Source: Crambe crambe (taxonomy: Eukaryota; Porifera; Demospongiae; Poecilosclerida; Crambeidae). From it: a DNA stretch of 64,000 nt. The stretch lies in NCBI GenBank assembly GCA_963924555.1, contig OZ004594.1, positions 1,643,563-1,707,562 on the forward strand. The letters run 5' to 3'. This document shows, one piece after another, positions 46,153-58,468 of the stretch. The notes beneath the pieces were generated by a model, which saw only the letters and a list, made by a program, of their open reading frames with translations, did no database searches and was not told the DNA's origin. How positions within the stretch are numbered: position 1 is the first letter of the stretch; each line of letters opens with the position of its first letter. The translations under genes and the position numbers were made by a program.

Positions 46153-47130
46153 ATGAGACTATTTTAGATGATCATTTTGTCACTTTTTTTTCCCCTTTGG
46201 TGATAATTATCTATTATTTATTATAGGCAATTATTGATTTGTACTTACATGGTTATTGATTCATATCTAATATCACATTGTTATGAAAAATTGGTCTTTG
46301 TCAACTGTCATGTGAGTTGGATGGATGCATTTTTGATTTTGGGTAAGTAGAGGGATTATACTGTGTTCACTTGAAGCAGATTCCTACTCCTCAACTGACG
46401 CTTATGGTAGCAACTCCATCCTCTTGATATGACGACACTATTACCCAGACCATCCAACAAGATGGGGTCTCATCAGACAGCCTGGGTGCCCTGGAGAACA
46501 CCACTGCCTACCACTTAGCACCAAGTTTCCTTGGTGATGGCGTGGTCGCTGTGGCAGGGAATTCTTCAGAGCGGGTAAAGTGTGTGCTCAGCGGACATCA
46601 TTGATGCCTTGCCAAGACACGAAGTAAGCGAAGTAAGCGTCAGTTGAGGAGGAAACCTTTCTCAAGTGCGCACGGCACAATCTCTCTGCTCTCCATCGGA
46701 TGGAAGATTGAGGACTGTACCTCGCCTTCAAAATGGTGATGTTCTATTTTGATGACTGGATTCCTTCAGAGCTTTTGTCCTTCTTTTATAGTTTTTGTTG
46801 CCCGGGGGGTGTGATCAGCTGTTTGGTTTATTTTTAGAATCAATGATGTCACCTATGATGTCATAGCTTACTCAGTACTAATGCGCATGCGCGCGCCAAG
46901 ACTGGAACAAGATCAGCTGATAGTCATGTGACTTGTTTAGATTGATCCCACAATAATTATAACTTGACAAAAAAGAGCTGGGAAGAATTCTTCGGCACCA
47001 GGTAAGCTTTTAAAGTTATTTTTCTTACTCCTGAAAGCTTTTAGTGAAGGATGGTTAGCTAGTTAAGTATCCAGGGGACTGTGTTTATTGATAGAAGCTA
47101 CAAACATAAAATATACCACTTTGTGTAGGT
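46153..47130. other. Intergenic with inverted repeat and coding-like stretch
   Basis: Between eRF3 and WIPI2. TCCTCAACTGACGCTTA (46390-46406) and its reverse complement (about 46631-46647) bracket about 250 bp. Inside it the plus strand is open from about 46430 to 46604 (TITQTIQQDGVSSDSLGALE is part). It looks protein-like, but no flanking exons or family were recognised. This could be a pseudogene scrap, an element or an unannotated exon. Confidence 0.5.
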
Positions 47131-50100
47131 ATGAATTTATCTCAGGAAGCTGGTGAATCTAGTTCGGACCTCTTGTTCATCAATTTCAACCAGGATGCAA
47201 CGTAGGGAAATTTCCTACCTGATTTATAATTCAGGCACCTCTATCTCTCCAATTGCAGTTCTCTATCCGTTGGGCTGAAGACAGGTTACAAACTTTTCCC
47301 TCTCCTCGCCTTGGATAAGCTTGAACCAAGCTTTGAGAAAGGTAATAATAGTGACCATCACACTGTTATAATTCGTTGATTTCGTTACCATGGGCTCAGA
47401 GGGAGGAGAAGTATGCATAATCGAGAGGCTTTTCTCTAGTAGTTTGGTGGCCTTGGTCGAGATGAATAACCCTCGAAAACTCCGTGTCTGTCATTTCAAG
47501 GTTTGTCCATGTACTTTACCATTGATTTGAGCATCTTGGTATCACGTGTCTTCTCTAATGTTCAGAAAAATTCAGAGATTTGCACTTACAGTTATCCAGA
47601 TACAATCCTCTCTGTGAAACTTAATAGACAGGTAAGTTTGCACGGGTGGTAGTTGTGAAATTACAGCGGTGACCACTTATAAGAAAAAGAAACACTCAAC
47701 TGGTTCCTCCTTGTTAGTGTGCTATGGTTCGGAACAGGTGTTTCATGTTGTACCCACTCTATTGGTCGCCTGTTGAAAGCTGACACATCTTCCCTTTATG
47801 AACTGCTAAGCCGTGAGACGTACTTAACTGCACTTTGTTCTAGTGTAGCAGCTGTGATTGAGCATTGGGTTATGATTGGGTGAGGTGTTGGCATAGTTGC
47901 AGGTAGTATAAGCATTTTCATGTACTTGTCCATACCGGCAACTTTCAGTATGCTGCTACATGCATGGTTGCTAACTTCACCAATAATAGCCCAAGTTTTC
48001 AAACTTCAATCTCCATGTATGGTCATGAGAATAGCAAAATTGGTGCACAGTGACGTAATGATCTGATTTGTTATCGTGTATGACCTTATGCACTAGCCAT
48101 CTTCCTCTTTACTTCACCCACTTACTTGGCAAGACTGCTGTTTGTATAAATGATCACTTGAATTTTTTTTCTCTCTGATAGAGACTAATAGTCGTGTTGC
48201 GACAGAACCTTTATATTCACAATATCAGGGACATGAAGGCAAGTTGTTAGTACAGTTGACTAATCAAACCACCCTATAATCGGCTATTAAGTCCACTCTG
48301 CCACCTATTCACTTTCCCTATTAGGACCAGGCAGGTTTCACTGCAGACTGCAGTCTACATCCATATAACTATTGTAATGGGTTTCACTTGCCATTCATGA
48401 TACTTGCCATGGCCATGTACATATACATGTGAAACACAATGCAAGTATTATTATGTATCTTGAAAATGTACAGGTGATGCATACAATCAGAGACACGCCC
48501 AAAAACCCTTCAGGTACATAATGTATATCCATTGAATGATTTACTGATGTGATTGACTGACATGACATGGTTAACTGACCTCTGTTCTGTGAACAATGTG
48601 ATCTACAGGACTATGTGCACTCTCAGTGGATAATGACAATGGGTTCATTGCTTACCCAGGAAGCAACCAGGTGAGGCTTATTTAACACAATCATATGTAA
48701 CTAAGGCTGAGTAGGGAGGGGCTCTTCAGGTGGAATTTTTCGGTGGGGAAGGGTCCCTGAGTTAAACAATGATAATTTAACACTGGCAGTAATGGACCAG
48801 TGATCGGTGCAATAGTGATGCACTCCCAATCAAGGCCAATCAAAGTAAGTAGATTGTTTGGCATACTCAATAAATGGTTGCTATAAATGGTTGCTATAGT
48901 AAACTTAATCTTTCAATTCTGGATATCTAAACTGTTGCAGAATGGTGAAGTTCAGGTGTTTGATGCCGTGAATCTGAAAGCAGTAGCAGTAATTCCTGCC
49001 CACGACTCCCCCCTGGCTGCCCTTGCCTTCAACTACAGTGGAACTAAACTTGCCTCTGCATCAACCACTGTGAGTACTGATCCAGTGCAAACTGGAGAAA
49101 TATGCAAAAGCATGGTGTTCTTTTCCTAGCATAGTGCATGCATAAAACTGGTTGTGGTTTCAGTGAATAGTTCCAAGCCATAAATATGTTTTGATCTGTA
49201 AGACTCCCACTCTCTCTGTACCCTTTCCTATTCCTGTGGGGATTAGTGATAAGAAGCCGCCCCAACTTTAGAATCGATGAGCCTGTTGAAATTTGTCAGT
49301 CATCTGTGTCCGTGGTGTGGCATCCACAATTGTTATAAGTGATTTTTAACTTCTTCTTTTTTTTTGTAGGGGACAGTGATCAGAGTCTTTAGCATCCCAA
49401 TGGGAGAAAAATTGTTGGAGTTCAGGAGAGGAATGAAGAGATTCATCCAGATCAACAGTTTGTCATTCAGTACAGACGATATGTACCTAGTCTCCTCCAG
49501 TAGTACAGAGACAGTACACATCTTCAGATTAGTCGACCCTCCTCAAGAAAAGTATGCTACCACATCCCTCTTATTTTATAAAAATGCTGATGTCGGCATA
49601 ATTGTAGGGTGGCTGAAGAGCATCAAGGCTGGATGAGTTATATTGGAAAGGCTTTGGCCACACCAGCAAGTATGCTGCCAGCTCAGGTGGGCAGTATGTA
49701 GAATGTATTATTGTTTTATACTTGAGGGTTCAATTTTTGCCCTGTAGGTAACAGATGCTTTCACACAGAGCAGAGCGTTTGCGCATCTCAAACTCCCCAG
49801 ATCTGGTATGATTATTTAGTAAAAATCCCTCAATCTATAATGATAATTATTCCCTTTAATGTGTAGGGTTGAAGAGTGTATGTACTGTTGCAAGGTAAGG
49901 TCTTAATCAATATAGATTATCTGGTGCATATGATGCTAATGCACACACACATTCAGTATTGATGGAATCCATCGTATCCTTGTGGCAACATCAGATGGCA
50001 CTCTGTATGTGGGAAACATTGATCCCCGAGATGGTGGGGAGTGTCGTATCACTAAGGAGTTCAAACTATTCACAGGTCCAGGTGACTTTCTCCATGATGA

Positions 50101-50374
50101 AGAAACAATACCTAATGTGAGTTCAGCTATAAATTTTACTGTATTATGATGTGCATTAATTAGAAAACACCATCTGTAATTATAGGCAGCTGCTGGTCTA
50201 GTTGGTCAACATAGTCCTGGCCAAAAAACATACGCCACTGTAACCTCTCAAAGAACACTCTCTGGACAAGCAGGAGGATCACCTGACAATCACGTGACCC
50301 CTGCTAACCATTCACAACACACTGAGGACGAGGAGGATGATAAGCCTCCAACAGCACAAGCAGTTCTCAGTTAG
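47131..50374 (+). CDS. WIPI2: WIPI2-type PROPPIN autophagy protein
   Basis: Seven-bladed beta-propeller that binds PI3P on forming autophagosomes and recruits the ATG16L1 complex. Exons: 47131-47201, 47259-47341, 47400-47500, 47566-47631, 48182-48238, 48474-48513, 48609-48670, 48941-49069, 49370-49551, 49608-49686, 49748-49805, 49867-49894, 49957-50116, 50186-50374; 434 residues. Matches: MNLSQEAGE start, [52 protein letters not shown], and the phosphoinositide-binding FRRGMKRF motif. The Ser/Glu-rich tail is typical. The intron at 48239 uses a GC donor (AAG|GCAAGT). The match is closer to WIPI2 than to WIPI3/4, as judged by the N terminus. Confidence 0.94.
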
Positions 50375-50620
50375 CACATCCCATAACTCTTTTTTTTTCA
50401 TGTCATTAACAATTAATTACTTCATAACGACAGGGTCTCCTCATTCTTACTGCTACAGTACATGTATTTTATAATTCCCTGCCAGAGAATATGTTGGTAG
50501 TACAAAAGAGAGCATCATTACAAAGCAGAATAATTCTTTCACTCATGCATGATTGTAACTTCCATTCTGATTTTGCAAAAAAAAAAAAAAAATGTTCTAT
50601 AATGAAGGTTTTATGATTAA

Positions 50621-51845
50621 TCACTGTTCTATGTTTGGAATGGGAGCCATCTGATCATGAGAAAGGGGAGGGGCATTGCTTTCATCTGGTATACCCAAAT
50701 CCAATAGCAGATCATCTATGGGTGGCTGGCTTTGATCTTCAGGATCACATGACTTATCATTGAAGTCATGTGACTCCACTAGTTCCTCATTCCTCTTTGA
50801 AGGGTCCTTTAAGTTTATTCCTAGTTCCACTTCAATGGGGAAAATGGCAGCTGGTTTGAGGGAACGGTAACACTGGCGATAATAAATGTACATCCCAGCG
50901 ACCAGTCTCTCTAGTTGGAATGCAACATCCTGAACTAAAAGAAAGACAGAAAAAAAAAGTAGGGGAGGAGGAAAAAAAAAATGATTGGAGATATCGGGGT
51001 TCGAACCCGAGGCCTCTCGCATGCAAAGCGAGCGCTCTACCGCTGAGCTATATCCCCAACTTGGAAGATTCGTGACTCACACTCAATTTTATTCATTCAC
51101 CATACTCAAGTACCATGTGGGGTAAAGTACCTCTCTTGTTATCCAGCAACTGTAACTTGACCAATACATCAGATCTCAACTTGATGAAGCGCACTTTAGC
51201 TGCATGGCGACAACGGAGAAATATTCTGTACTCTATATTCCCCATGAGAACTCGATTCAGAGGTTGACCAAAGTTCTGTGTGTATTATTACAATGATAAT
51301 ATTAGAGTAAAATATGACTCACAGCAGCTTCATACTCTTCGTCGTCCATCTCCTTCACTTTGAGACAGTAAGCCTATAATGGAACAACACAGTCAATCAC
51401 GAATACCTGTCTTATTAATGAGGGTACACACCAGAAATTCAAATTTAGCATTGGAGTATTTCTTTAGAGTCAGTTTGGTGTCAGGAACAGCCTTCTCCAG
51501 AAAGGTGTATAGATCTCGTAGCATCTGGACAGAGAGAGACACAAATTGGCAAACAAGTTATCTTGAGCGAGCCATTCTAATAATCAATACTTACTGGGCC
51601 AACATTCTTAATGAACTTCATGCCTTCATCAGCCATAGTTCTGCAAGGGAAATAGTCACAACCTCAAGTGGATGAAGGTGTCAGATGAGCTCTGACTGTC
51701 CTTTTAGCTCATTTGAGACTAAGGTGCTCTCAGGGATATTGATCAAGAGATACAGTAAATTAACTTACGTGTGAGCACCTCCAAAGTCAGTGAAGGCAAC
51801 GCTGGCACTCTGCTGGACTTCATACACTCCAATATTGGTGAATAC
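50621..51845 (-). CDS. PICK1: PICK1, BAR-domain half (5' part not found)
   Basis: PDZ-BAR protein that traffics receptors and bends membranes. Visible exons in transcript order: 51845-51769, 51640-51595, 51524-51432, 51373-51323, 51275-51131, 50934-50621; 241 codons plus stop, all in phase. Matches to the human BAR region: VGPMLRDLYTFLEKAVPDTK, LTLKKYSNAKFEFLAYCLKV, KEMDDEEYEAA, YRIFLRCRHAAKVRF, VQDVAFQLERLVAGMY, FPIEVELG. The exon at 51845 begins with an acceptor in phase 0, so upstream exons with the PDZ domain and BAR helix 1 must exist. None was found between 51846 and 64000, where four plus-strand NHL genes lie. A tRNA-Ala is in the last intron. Confidence 0.88.
50986..51057 (-). tRNA. 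tRNA-Ala(TGC): tRNA-Ala (anticodon TGC)
   Basis: 72 nt in the last PICK1 intron, same strand as PICK1. Acceptor stem GGGGATA/TATCTCC (one G-U), D arm GCTCAGCGGTAGAGC, anticodon arm CTCGC-TTTGCAT-GCGAG with TGC at 51025-51023, T arm TCGGG-TTCGAAC-CCCGA, discriminator A; CCA not encoded. A minus-strand oligo-T (A run at 50972-50981) follows. Confidence 0.97.
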
Positions 51846-52396
51846 CTGACCAAACTCTAATTATAAGAGGGGCAGGAGGGAAGAGTGGAGGAGGGGGGAA
51901 AGAGTAGAGCGGGAAGGGAGAGGGGAGAAGAGATAATTTCTATTACACTACTGTGTGGCCAATCAATGAGGCCGGGTTCAAGTATGGGTAGGTTCCCCAT
52001 GGGTAGGTTCCCCATGGGTAGGTTCCCCATGAGTAGGGTAGGTTCCCCATGGGTAGGTTCCCCACTGTACAGTAGTGGTTTATTTTCTGATTGAAAGGTT
52101 ATTGACACATGGATTGATTTCGTACAAGTCGTAGACACACATAAATTGTTGATCTTGCCAAAATCAACATTAATGGAATAAAATAACACTCCATGAAGCA
52201 ACATGGTCCCAAGTCCCACTGCTGTTCCCTGGATAAATAACATTGCACCCATAGAAGTAACAGAATACTTCCTGATTTTGGTAATTTAAGGAGGAAAGTC
52301 CCACAAAGTGCATTAATTAGTGCAAATGTTGCAGTGTGCAATATACAGCAGTTAGTTAGCTAGCTCTATAATATCTCTTTGTAAAGAGTTGAAGAT
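51846..52396. repeat. Intergenic with 15-bp tandem repeat
   Basis: About 550 bp. 51987-52063 is a short array of about five GTAGGTTCCCCATGG units with small variations. The rest shows no exon. The segment just before the next gene (TGCATTAATTAGTGC, about 52309) recurs before the second NHL gene (about 55491), suggesting a shared promoter element or common duplication origin. Confidence 0.7.
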
Positions 52397-54799
52397 ATGG
52401 CTACCAAACAGAATATCGAATATATGACTTTGCTTCGCTGCACATCAGAACTCACTTCAGAAATATCTGCAGATCCCGCCTCTATTTCAACAAAATTATT
52501 AGCTGAAGGATTGATTCCACCACCTCCACTATATAGCTCACCAAAGGCCAGTGAGCTGGTACAGCAAGTCACCAATGGAGTGAAAAATTTTCCAAATCGA
52601 TATGAGACATTTATGAGTATTCTCAGTGACTTTACCTGGCTACAAGATGTCTCACAATTGATTCGTGAAAAATATAGGGATCTCAAAGAAGATGAGAAAA
52701 AGGTATTTCAGGCTACCTATTAACACTCAGTCAGTCTAAAATTTTGAATACCACCACCACAGAGGTTGGAAGATGGAGCAAGTGAGGAGCAAGTTTCCCA
52801 ATGCAGTATAGACCTCTCACCTAAATGTGATGAGATCAAAGGTAAACTCTTAGCTTGCATGGGTCGAGCAGCTATAATACTCCACTAAAGCTGTTTGTAA
52901 CCATGTCAATTAGCCTTGTGCCCAGGCCTGCTTTTTTTCGCAGTGGGTCTGGGTACAAGGCTACCCTGTCAATATGCTTATCTACTACTATACATACATT
53001 TGCTGCATGTATTTTTTAATTTATTTTTTGCTCTTTTGCTTATAATACTTCGTATTTTGGAATGCTTATATTAATAATTCTTCATAGGATCTAAGTTTGG
53101 ACCTAAGAAAACGGTGAAGATATGTCCTGACCATCAGAAAGAACTCGTGTTTTATTGTATTTCGTGTACTACCTTGGTCTGCCAAGACTGCATTGCTAGT
53201 GAGCACGAAGAACACGACTATTTGGTGCCAAAGGAACGCACACCACGAGAAGAGCAAACAGATCCAAATTTTAAATCAATCAGAAAAGAAGAAAAAGATT
53301 TAGAAAATCTTTCATTTGGTGTGAAGATTCGAATTGAGGAAGTGAAAGAGCAGGGAGTTCAAGTGATTAAGAAGATGGAAGAAAAAATTAAAAAGTTACA
53401 AGAAGCACTGGAAGAGAGGAAAGCTGAGTTACTGGATGAAGTCGAACGGCTGGTGAAGGAGAAAGTTGATACTCTCTCATTTCAGCAAGACCAGCTGGAA
53501 ATGCTGAAGAGCCAAGTCAAATTTGCCTACAAGAGCATACAGAATGGAACGGAGGAAGACATCAAGACTACTATCGATGAAATTTCATCAAAGAGTCGAA
53601 AGATTAAGGAATTACCAGAAATAGAAGCAGATTTATGCTTTGAAGCAAAAGATTTCCTTACTGGGTGTCGACAGTATGGACAAATAAAAGTGAATCCAGC
53701 TGATCCTTCGAAATCTTATGCTGAAATCGATGCAGTTAAAATAGCAATCTTGAATGAAGAAGCCACACTTTCTGTATATGCATTGAACAAGGAAGGTAAG
53801 AAGAATATCTACACGTCTGCAAGTACAGATAAATTTACTAGCAAAGTGGTTGCCAGTGGCAAAATTATCGAAAGCAAAGTGGAGAGAAAACTGGGCACAA
53901 ATGAGTCCCTAGTTATATTTACATCTAATGTCCGTGGAATGAACCAGGTACTGGTCAAGATGAACGAGGAAAATATCCGAAATATCCCCTGCCCAGTGTA
54001 TGTCTACACTCCTACCCCTTCCAATATGATCAAAGTTCAGTGTCCAAACATGATAGCAGTTACTGCAGAAAGAATAGTTATAGTTGGAGACGCGTCAGAA
54101 CATGTTAACATTTACTCAAAGGAAGGTAACGTAATACATTCCTTTATGATGGAAGGGAAAAAAAATCCAGGCCCCAGAGGATTAGCAACTGATGGCGAAT
54201 TCCTCTTCATAACGGATAAAACGAATAACTGTGTGAAGAAATATGATTTCGAAGGCAACTTGATCAGATCTGTCGGTATAAAAGGAAGCAAACAATTGGA
54301 ATTCAGTGGTCGTTGTGGTATTGCAGTTGACAAGAAGACCAAAAGAGTTTACATAGCCGACCAGTACAACCACAGAATTCAAGTGCTGGATTCTGATCTC
54401 AATTTCGTCCGCATATTTGGTACGAGAGGTTATCAAGAAAGAGAATTCGACCGTCCACGTTCTGTAGCAGTGGCTGATAATAGCACTGTCTATGTAGCTG
54501 ATACAAATAATGATCGTGTGCAAGTCTTTAAAGGCAGTGGAGAATATATCAGAGAGTTCGGCAAAGATCAGCTTTCTTCGCCTGCAGGAATATGCGTTGA
54601 CTTAAATGACCACGTATTGGTTGCTGATCACGATAACCATCGCATATGCGTGTTCAACCCTGAAGGAGAGTTCCTCTTTTCATTCGGCGAAAGTGGAAAC
54701 AAGCCAGGAGAGTTCACAGATGTTTTTGGCATAGCAGTTGATAGTGATGGAGTAATTTACACAGCTGACTTTGGTAGTGATCGAGTACAAATTTTCTAA
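52397..54799 (+). CDS. CARD-like/B-box/coiled-coil/filamin/NHL protein A
   Basis: TRIM-NHL-related protein without a RING finger. Exons: 52397-52702, 52763-52841, 53088-54799; 698 residues. Residues 1-95 look like an all-helical death fold, best guess CARD (NIEYMTLLRCTSELTSEI; the NGVKNFPNRYETFMSIL segment with TWLQDVSQLI). Residues 141-180 are a B-box 2 zinc finger (CPDH, CISC, CQDC, then H and H). A coiled coil of about 190-290 follows. A filamin-type Ig domain is at about 320-425 (IKVNPADPSKSYAE to CPVYVYTPTP). Six NHL-type repeats run to the end (YIADQYNHRIQVLDSD, YVADTNNDRVQVFKGSG, LVADHDNHRICVFNPEG, YTADFGSDRVQIF). It is most similar to gene D at 61380. Function unknown; the domain set suggests a cytosolic scaffold or sensor. 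Confidence 0.87.
52911..52963. repeat. Hairpin-forming dispersed repeat, copy 3
   Basis: TAGCCTTGTGCCCAGGCC and its near reverse complement GGTCTGGGTACAAGG around a T-rich loop, in intron 2 of gene A. It is absent from the matching intron of gene D, so it inserted, or was lost, after the duplication. Confidence 0.65.
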
Positions 54800-55577
54800 C
54801 AGGATAGCCAATTCCCCCCCTACAAACCATTATGCTATACACCTTTGAGTTCTATGTGTCTTTGCTAGCTGCTATATAGTCATTTCATATTATTCCTGCA
54901 CATGCACCTTTATTTGACACACACACACACATGTAGATTTTAGCACTCGATGATTAATTATAACAAAAATTGTTCAGAGAATAACATTCATGTGTTGAGT
55001 GAGTGAGTGCAACATGAGTGTACTGGTTGAAGGGTTTATTGACGGGGGAGTCACATGCACTGTTGATCTTACCAATATCAACATAGACTTATCCTTGAAT
55101 GGAGATTTAGAATAACCATTATACAGTATAGGAAACACCAAACATCCATGAAGAAGAGTAAATTAATAGCTACTGCCATTATCTGGTCCCAAAGTCAATT
55201 ATTACCCTTGACCTATACAGTAATCCAATACTCCTCTATCACTATGTACTGCCCACCCCCATACACAAGGGGGTGTCTTTGGTGTCTTTGGCAACCATAA
55301 TCAAGTTAACTTTAATATTGCATATCCTGGCCAGCTGTGGCAGTTACAGGGATTTTTCCTGGTAATTTCCCTGGGGAAATCCAAAAGATGTTAGCTACAT
55401 GTAAAATATCATCTCTACAATTCATGCATGCTACATGTTATGCATAATTATTACAGTCATGTGGACCATGAACCAGGAAAGTCTCAATAAGTGCATTAAT
55501 TAGTGCCGGAATTTGCAAATACCAGTGAGTGTATGTACTGCATGTGTGTGCAGCTAGCTGGCTAATTCTAATATCTC
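54800..55577. other. Intergenic, NHL genes A to B
   Basis: About 780 bp. The region just after gene A (ACATGCACCTTTATTTGACA) resembles the one after gene D, consistent with segmental duplication. No exon or RNA gene seen, and no PICK1 PDZ coding sequence recognised on the minus strand. Confidence 0.55.
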
Positions 55578-57807
55578 ATGGCTATTAATCAAAATATTGA
55601 ATATGCTACTCTGCTTCGCTGTACAGCAGAACTCAACTCAGAGATCTCTGCAGATCCCACCTCAATTTCAACGAGACTATTAGCTCAAGGATTTATCCCG
55701 CAGTTACCACCACACAGTTCCCCTACGGCTGAGGATGTAGTAAAACAAGTCACCACTAAAGTGAAGACTTTTCCCAACTATTTTGAAGCATTTATAAGCA
55801 TCCTCAGTGAGTTTCCCTGGCTTCAAGATATTGTGAAGTTGATTCGTAAAACATATAATGAACTCAAGCTTGGGCAACAGGTAATTAGCAAAAAAAAAAA
55901 GAAAAAAAAAGGTTTACTTTTTTTCTGTATTAGGGGAAATTACAAGATGGAGCAGCTGCATCATATATATCTCAATGCAGTATAGAGACAGCACCACAGT
56001 GTGAAGAGAACCAAGGTGATTCTTAAGCAGCTAAGAAAGAAAAATCTTTAACTTTGTATTAATCTATATAGGTCTTTTCATACCTAAGAGAAAAACGAAG
56101 ATATGCTCCCAGCATAAAAAGAAACGTAACTACTACTGTGAGACATGTGAAGTCCAGATTTGCCCAGACTGCATCAGTGGAGAGCATTCCCGACATTTTT
56201 ATTACCTCTTAGTACGGCCAGAGGCGGAAAGCAAGCATGGCAAGAATATACTGTCCAGTTTGGTGCCCATCGAGCAAGAAGTGGAAGATTTAGGGGTTGC
56301 TCTGGGAGATGTGGAGACCAGAATAATGGAAGTGAAGGGGCGGGGAAAAAGAGTGAGAGAGGAAGTGGAGGAAGAAACCCTCAAGATATCTGAAGCTGTC
56401 AAAAAAAGGAAAGAAGAATTGCTGGCACGTGTCGATGAACTGGTGAAGGAAAAAGTTACGTTTCTATCAGGACAGAGGGACAAACTGGAAATGTTAAAGA
56501 CTCAAGCATCAAGCTGCATCGAATATGCCCACAAGCACCTGGAGAATGACACTGAAGATGAAAGTATCGAGACGAATATCAATGAGACAATGTCCAAAAT
56601 TCAAAAAGTTCAGAAAAAACCACAACAGAGGGCTGATATGCACTTTGAATCGATGAAGGATTTCATGACAGAGTGCCAACAGTATGGTCGAATCATAGTA
56701 AACCCAGCTGATCCGAAAAAATGCTATGCCAAAAGTGATGCTGTTAGAGCAGCCATTTTGAATGAGGAAACAACAATTCCCATATACACAGTGAATGCTG
56801 AAGGCACTGAGAATATCTATACCAGCACTAATACAGATGTCCTTACCAGCACAGTGGTTGCCAGCAACAGCATCATTCCAAGTAGAGTGATCAGAGAAGA
56901 AGGAACGAATGAGTCTCGGGTTGTGTTCAAGTCACATGCTCGTGGAGCCAATCACGTACAAGTCAAGGTGAACAAGGAAGATATCCAGAATATCCCACTG
57001 TTTATATACGTCTACACCCCCATCCCAACTGCAACCATCAAAGTAAAATCTCCAAACATGTTAACAGTAACTGGAGATAAAATTGTTGTAGTTGGGGATG
57101 CTGATGATCACATCAACATCTATTCAAGAGATGATGGAGAGAAAATTACTTCCTTTAAGCTCAAAGGGGAATCAAAGCCAAGTCCTAGAGGAGTAACAAC
57201 TGACGATGAATTCCTATACATCACAGATAAAATCAATCAATGTGTGATCAAGTATACACTTGATGGTAAGTTTATCAGTTCAGTTGGTAAGAAGGGCAAA
57301 AAGCAATTGGAGTTTAGTGGTCGATGTGGAATTGCCACTAATAAAACTGGAAGAATATACATAGCAGACCAATATAACAACAGGATCCAAGTGCTGAGCT
57401 CCGACTTCACATTTATCCACATGTTTGGAACCCGAGGACGGCAATTTGGGCAGTTCGACCAACCACGGGACGTGGCTGTAGCCAGTGATGGCACTCTGTA
57501 TGTAACAGACACAAATAACAATCGTGTGCAAGTCTTCACCGCTAATGGAGAATACATCAGAGAGTTTGGTGATGAGCACCTTTACTCACCTGCAGGAGTA
57601 TGTGTTGACTCAAACAATCATGTGGTTGTTTCCGACCACGATAACTCACGTGTGTGCGTGTTCAACCACAATGGAGAGTTCCTGCTCTCATTTGGCAGTA
57701 ATGGAGATGGACCAGGGGAGTTTGCTGATCTCTATGGCATAGCAGTCGACAGTGACGGAAAGATATACACAGCTGATTTTGGTAGCCATCGTGTACAGAT
57801 ATTTTAA
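55578..57807 (+). CDS. CARD-like/B-box/coiled-coil/filamin/NHL protein B
   Basis: Second paralogue. Exons: 55578-55880, 55934-56015, 56072-57807; 706 residues. The three-exon layout and phases match gene A. The death-fold N terminus is conserved (MAINQNIEYATLLRCTAEL). The B-box reads CSQH, CETC, CPDC, then GEHSRH. The coiled coil is rich in Lys/Glu (KGRGKRVREEVEEETLKI). The filamin-like block (IIVNPADPKKCYAKSD) and NHL repeats (YIADQYNNRIQVLSSD, YVTDTNNNRVQVF, VSDHDNSRVCVFNHNG, YTADFGSHRVQIF) keep the same spacing. This copy is clearly more diverged from A and D than they are from each other. Ends with the family's common VQIF terminus. Confidence 0.86.
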
Positions 57808-58468
57808 CTGAACTTAAGCGTAAAATTATCCAATTTCTGTTTATTTTCTGTATATGCCATATTGTGTATAGTGCCATATTGTGTATAGTGCTACTGTATA
57901 GTGCCACATAAACTGTATAGTGTCATATATACTGTATAGTGTCATATATACTGTATAGTGTCATATATACTGTATAGTGTCATACATACTGTATAGTGTC
58001 ATATATACTGTATAGTGTCATATATACTGTATAGTGTCATATATACTGTATAGTGTCATATATACTGTATAGTGTCATATATACTGTATAGTGTCATATA
58101 TACTGTATAGTGTCATATATACTGTATAGTGTCATACATACTGGTGCCATATTGCCATATATACTGTATAGTGCTATACATAGTGCCATATTGCCATATA
58201 GTGCCATATAATTATACTGTATAGTGCCAGCCATATATACTAATTTTTTTTTTGTTTTGGTTTCACAAAATTGAAGTGTACATTGTTTCAAAATTATGAA
58301 ATCCAAATTTCCTGCTAGCTACATGGTACTGTATTAAAGTCTATTTGATCCCTTGATCTGTGCTCCAGTCTAAAGGAGACATACACTTTCATAAACATCA
58401 CCACAAAAGTTTTCAAAACTCTAAGGACGCAGGTGTTGCGAGTGCTCTTTGAGACAAGTTCTAACAAC
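57808..58468. repeat. 19-bp tandem repeat (CTGTATAGTGTCATATATA)
   Basis: From about 57870 to 58240. The central part (about 57911-58140) is a near-perfect array of about a dozen CTGTATAGTGTCATATATA units, with degenerate edges (GTGCCATATTG variants). It separates NHL genes B and C. Confidence 0.93.

Noticed and set aside
46385..46740. Structured noncoding RNA (RNase P, SRP, U3) candidate
   Set aside because: None of the conserved boxes I could recall for these RNAs is present.
52099..52341. Minus-strand 80-codon frame as PICK1 upstream exon
   Set aside because: Hydrophobic and Cys-rich, without PDZ or BAR motifs; not in a sensible splice context.
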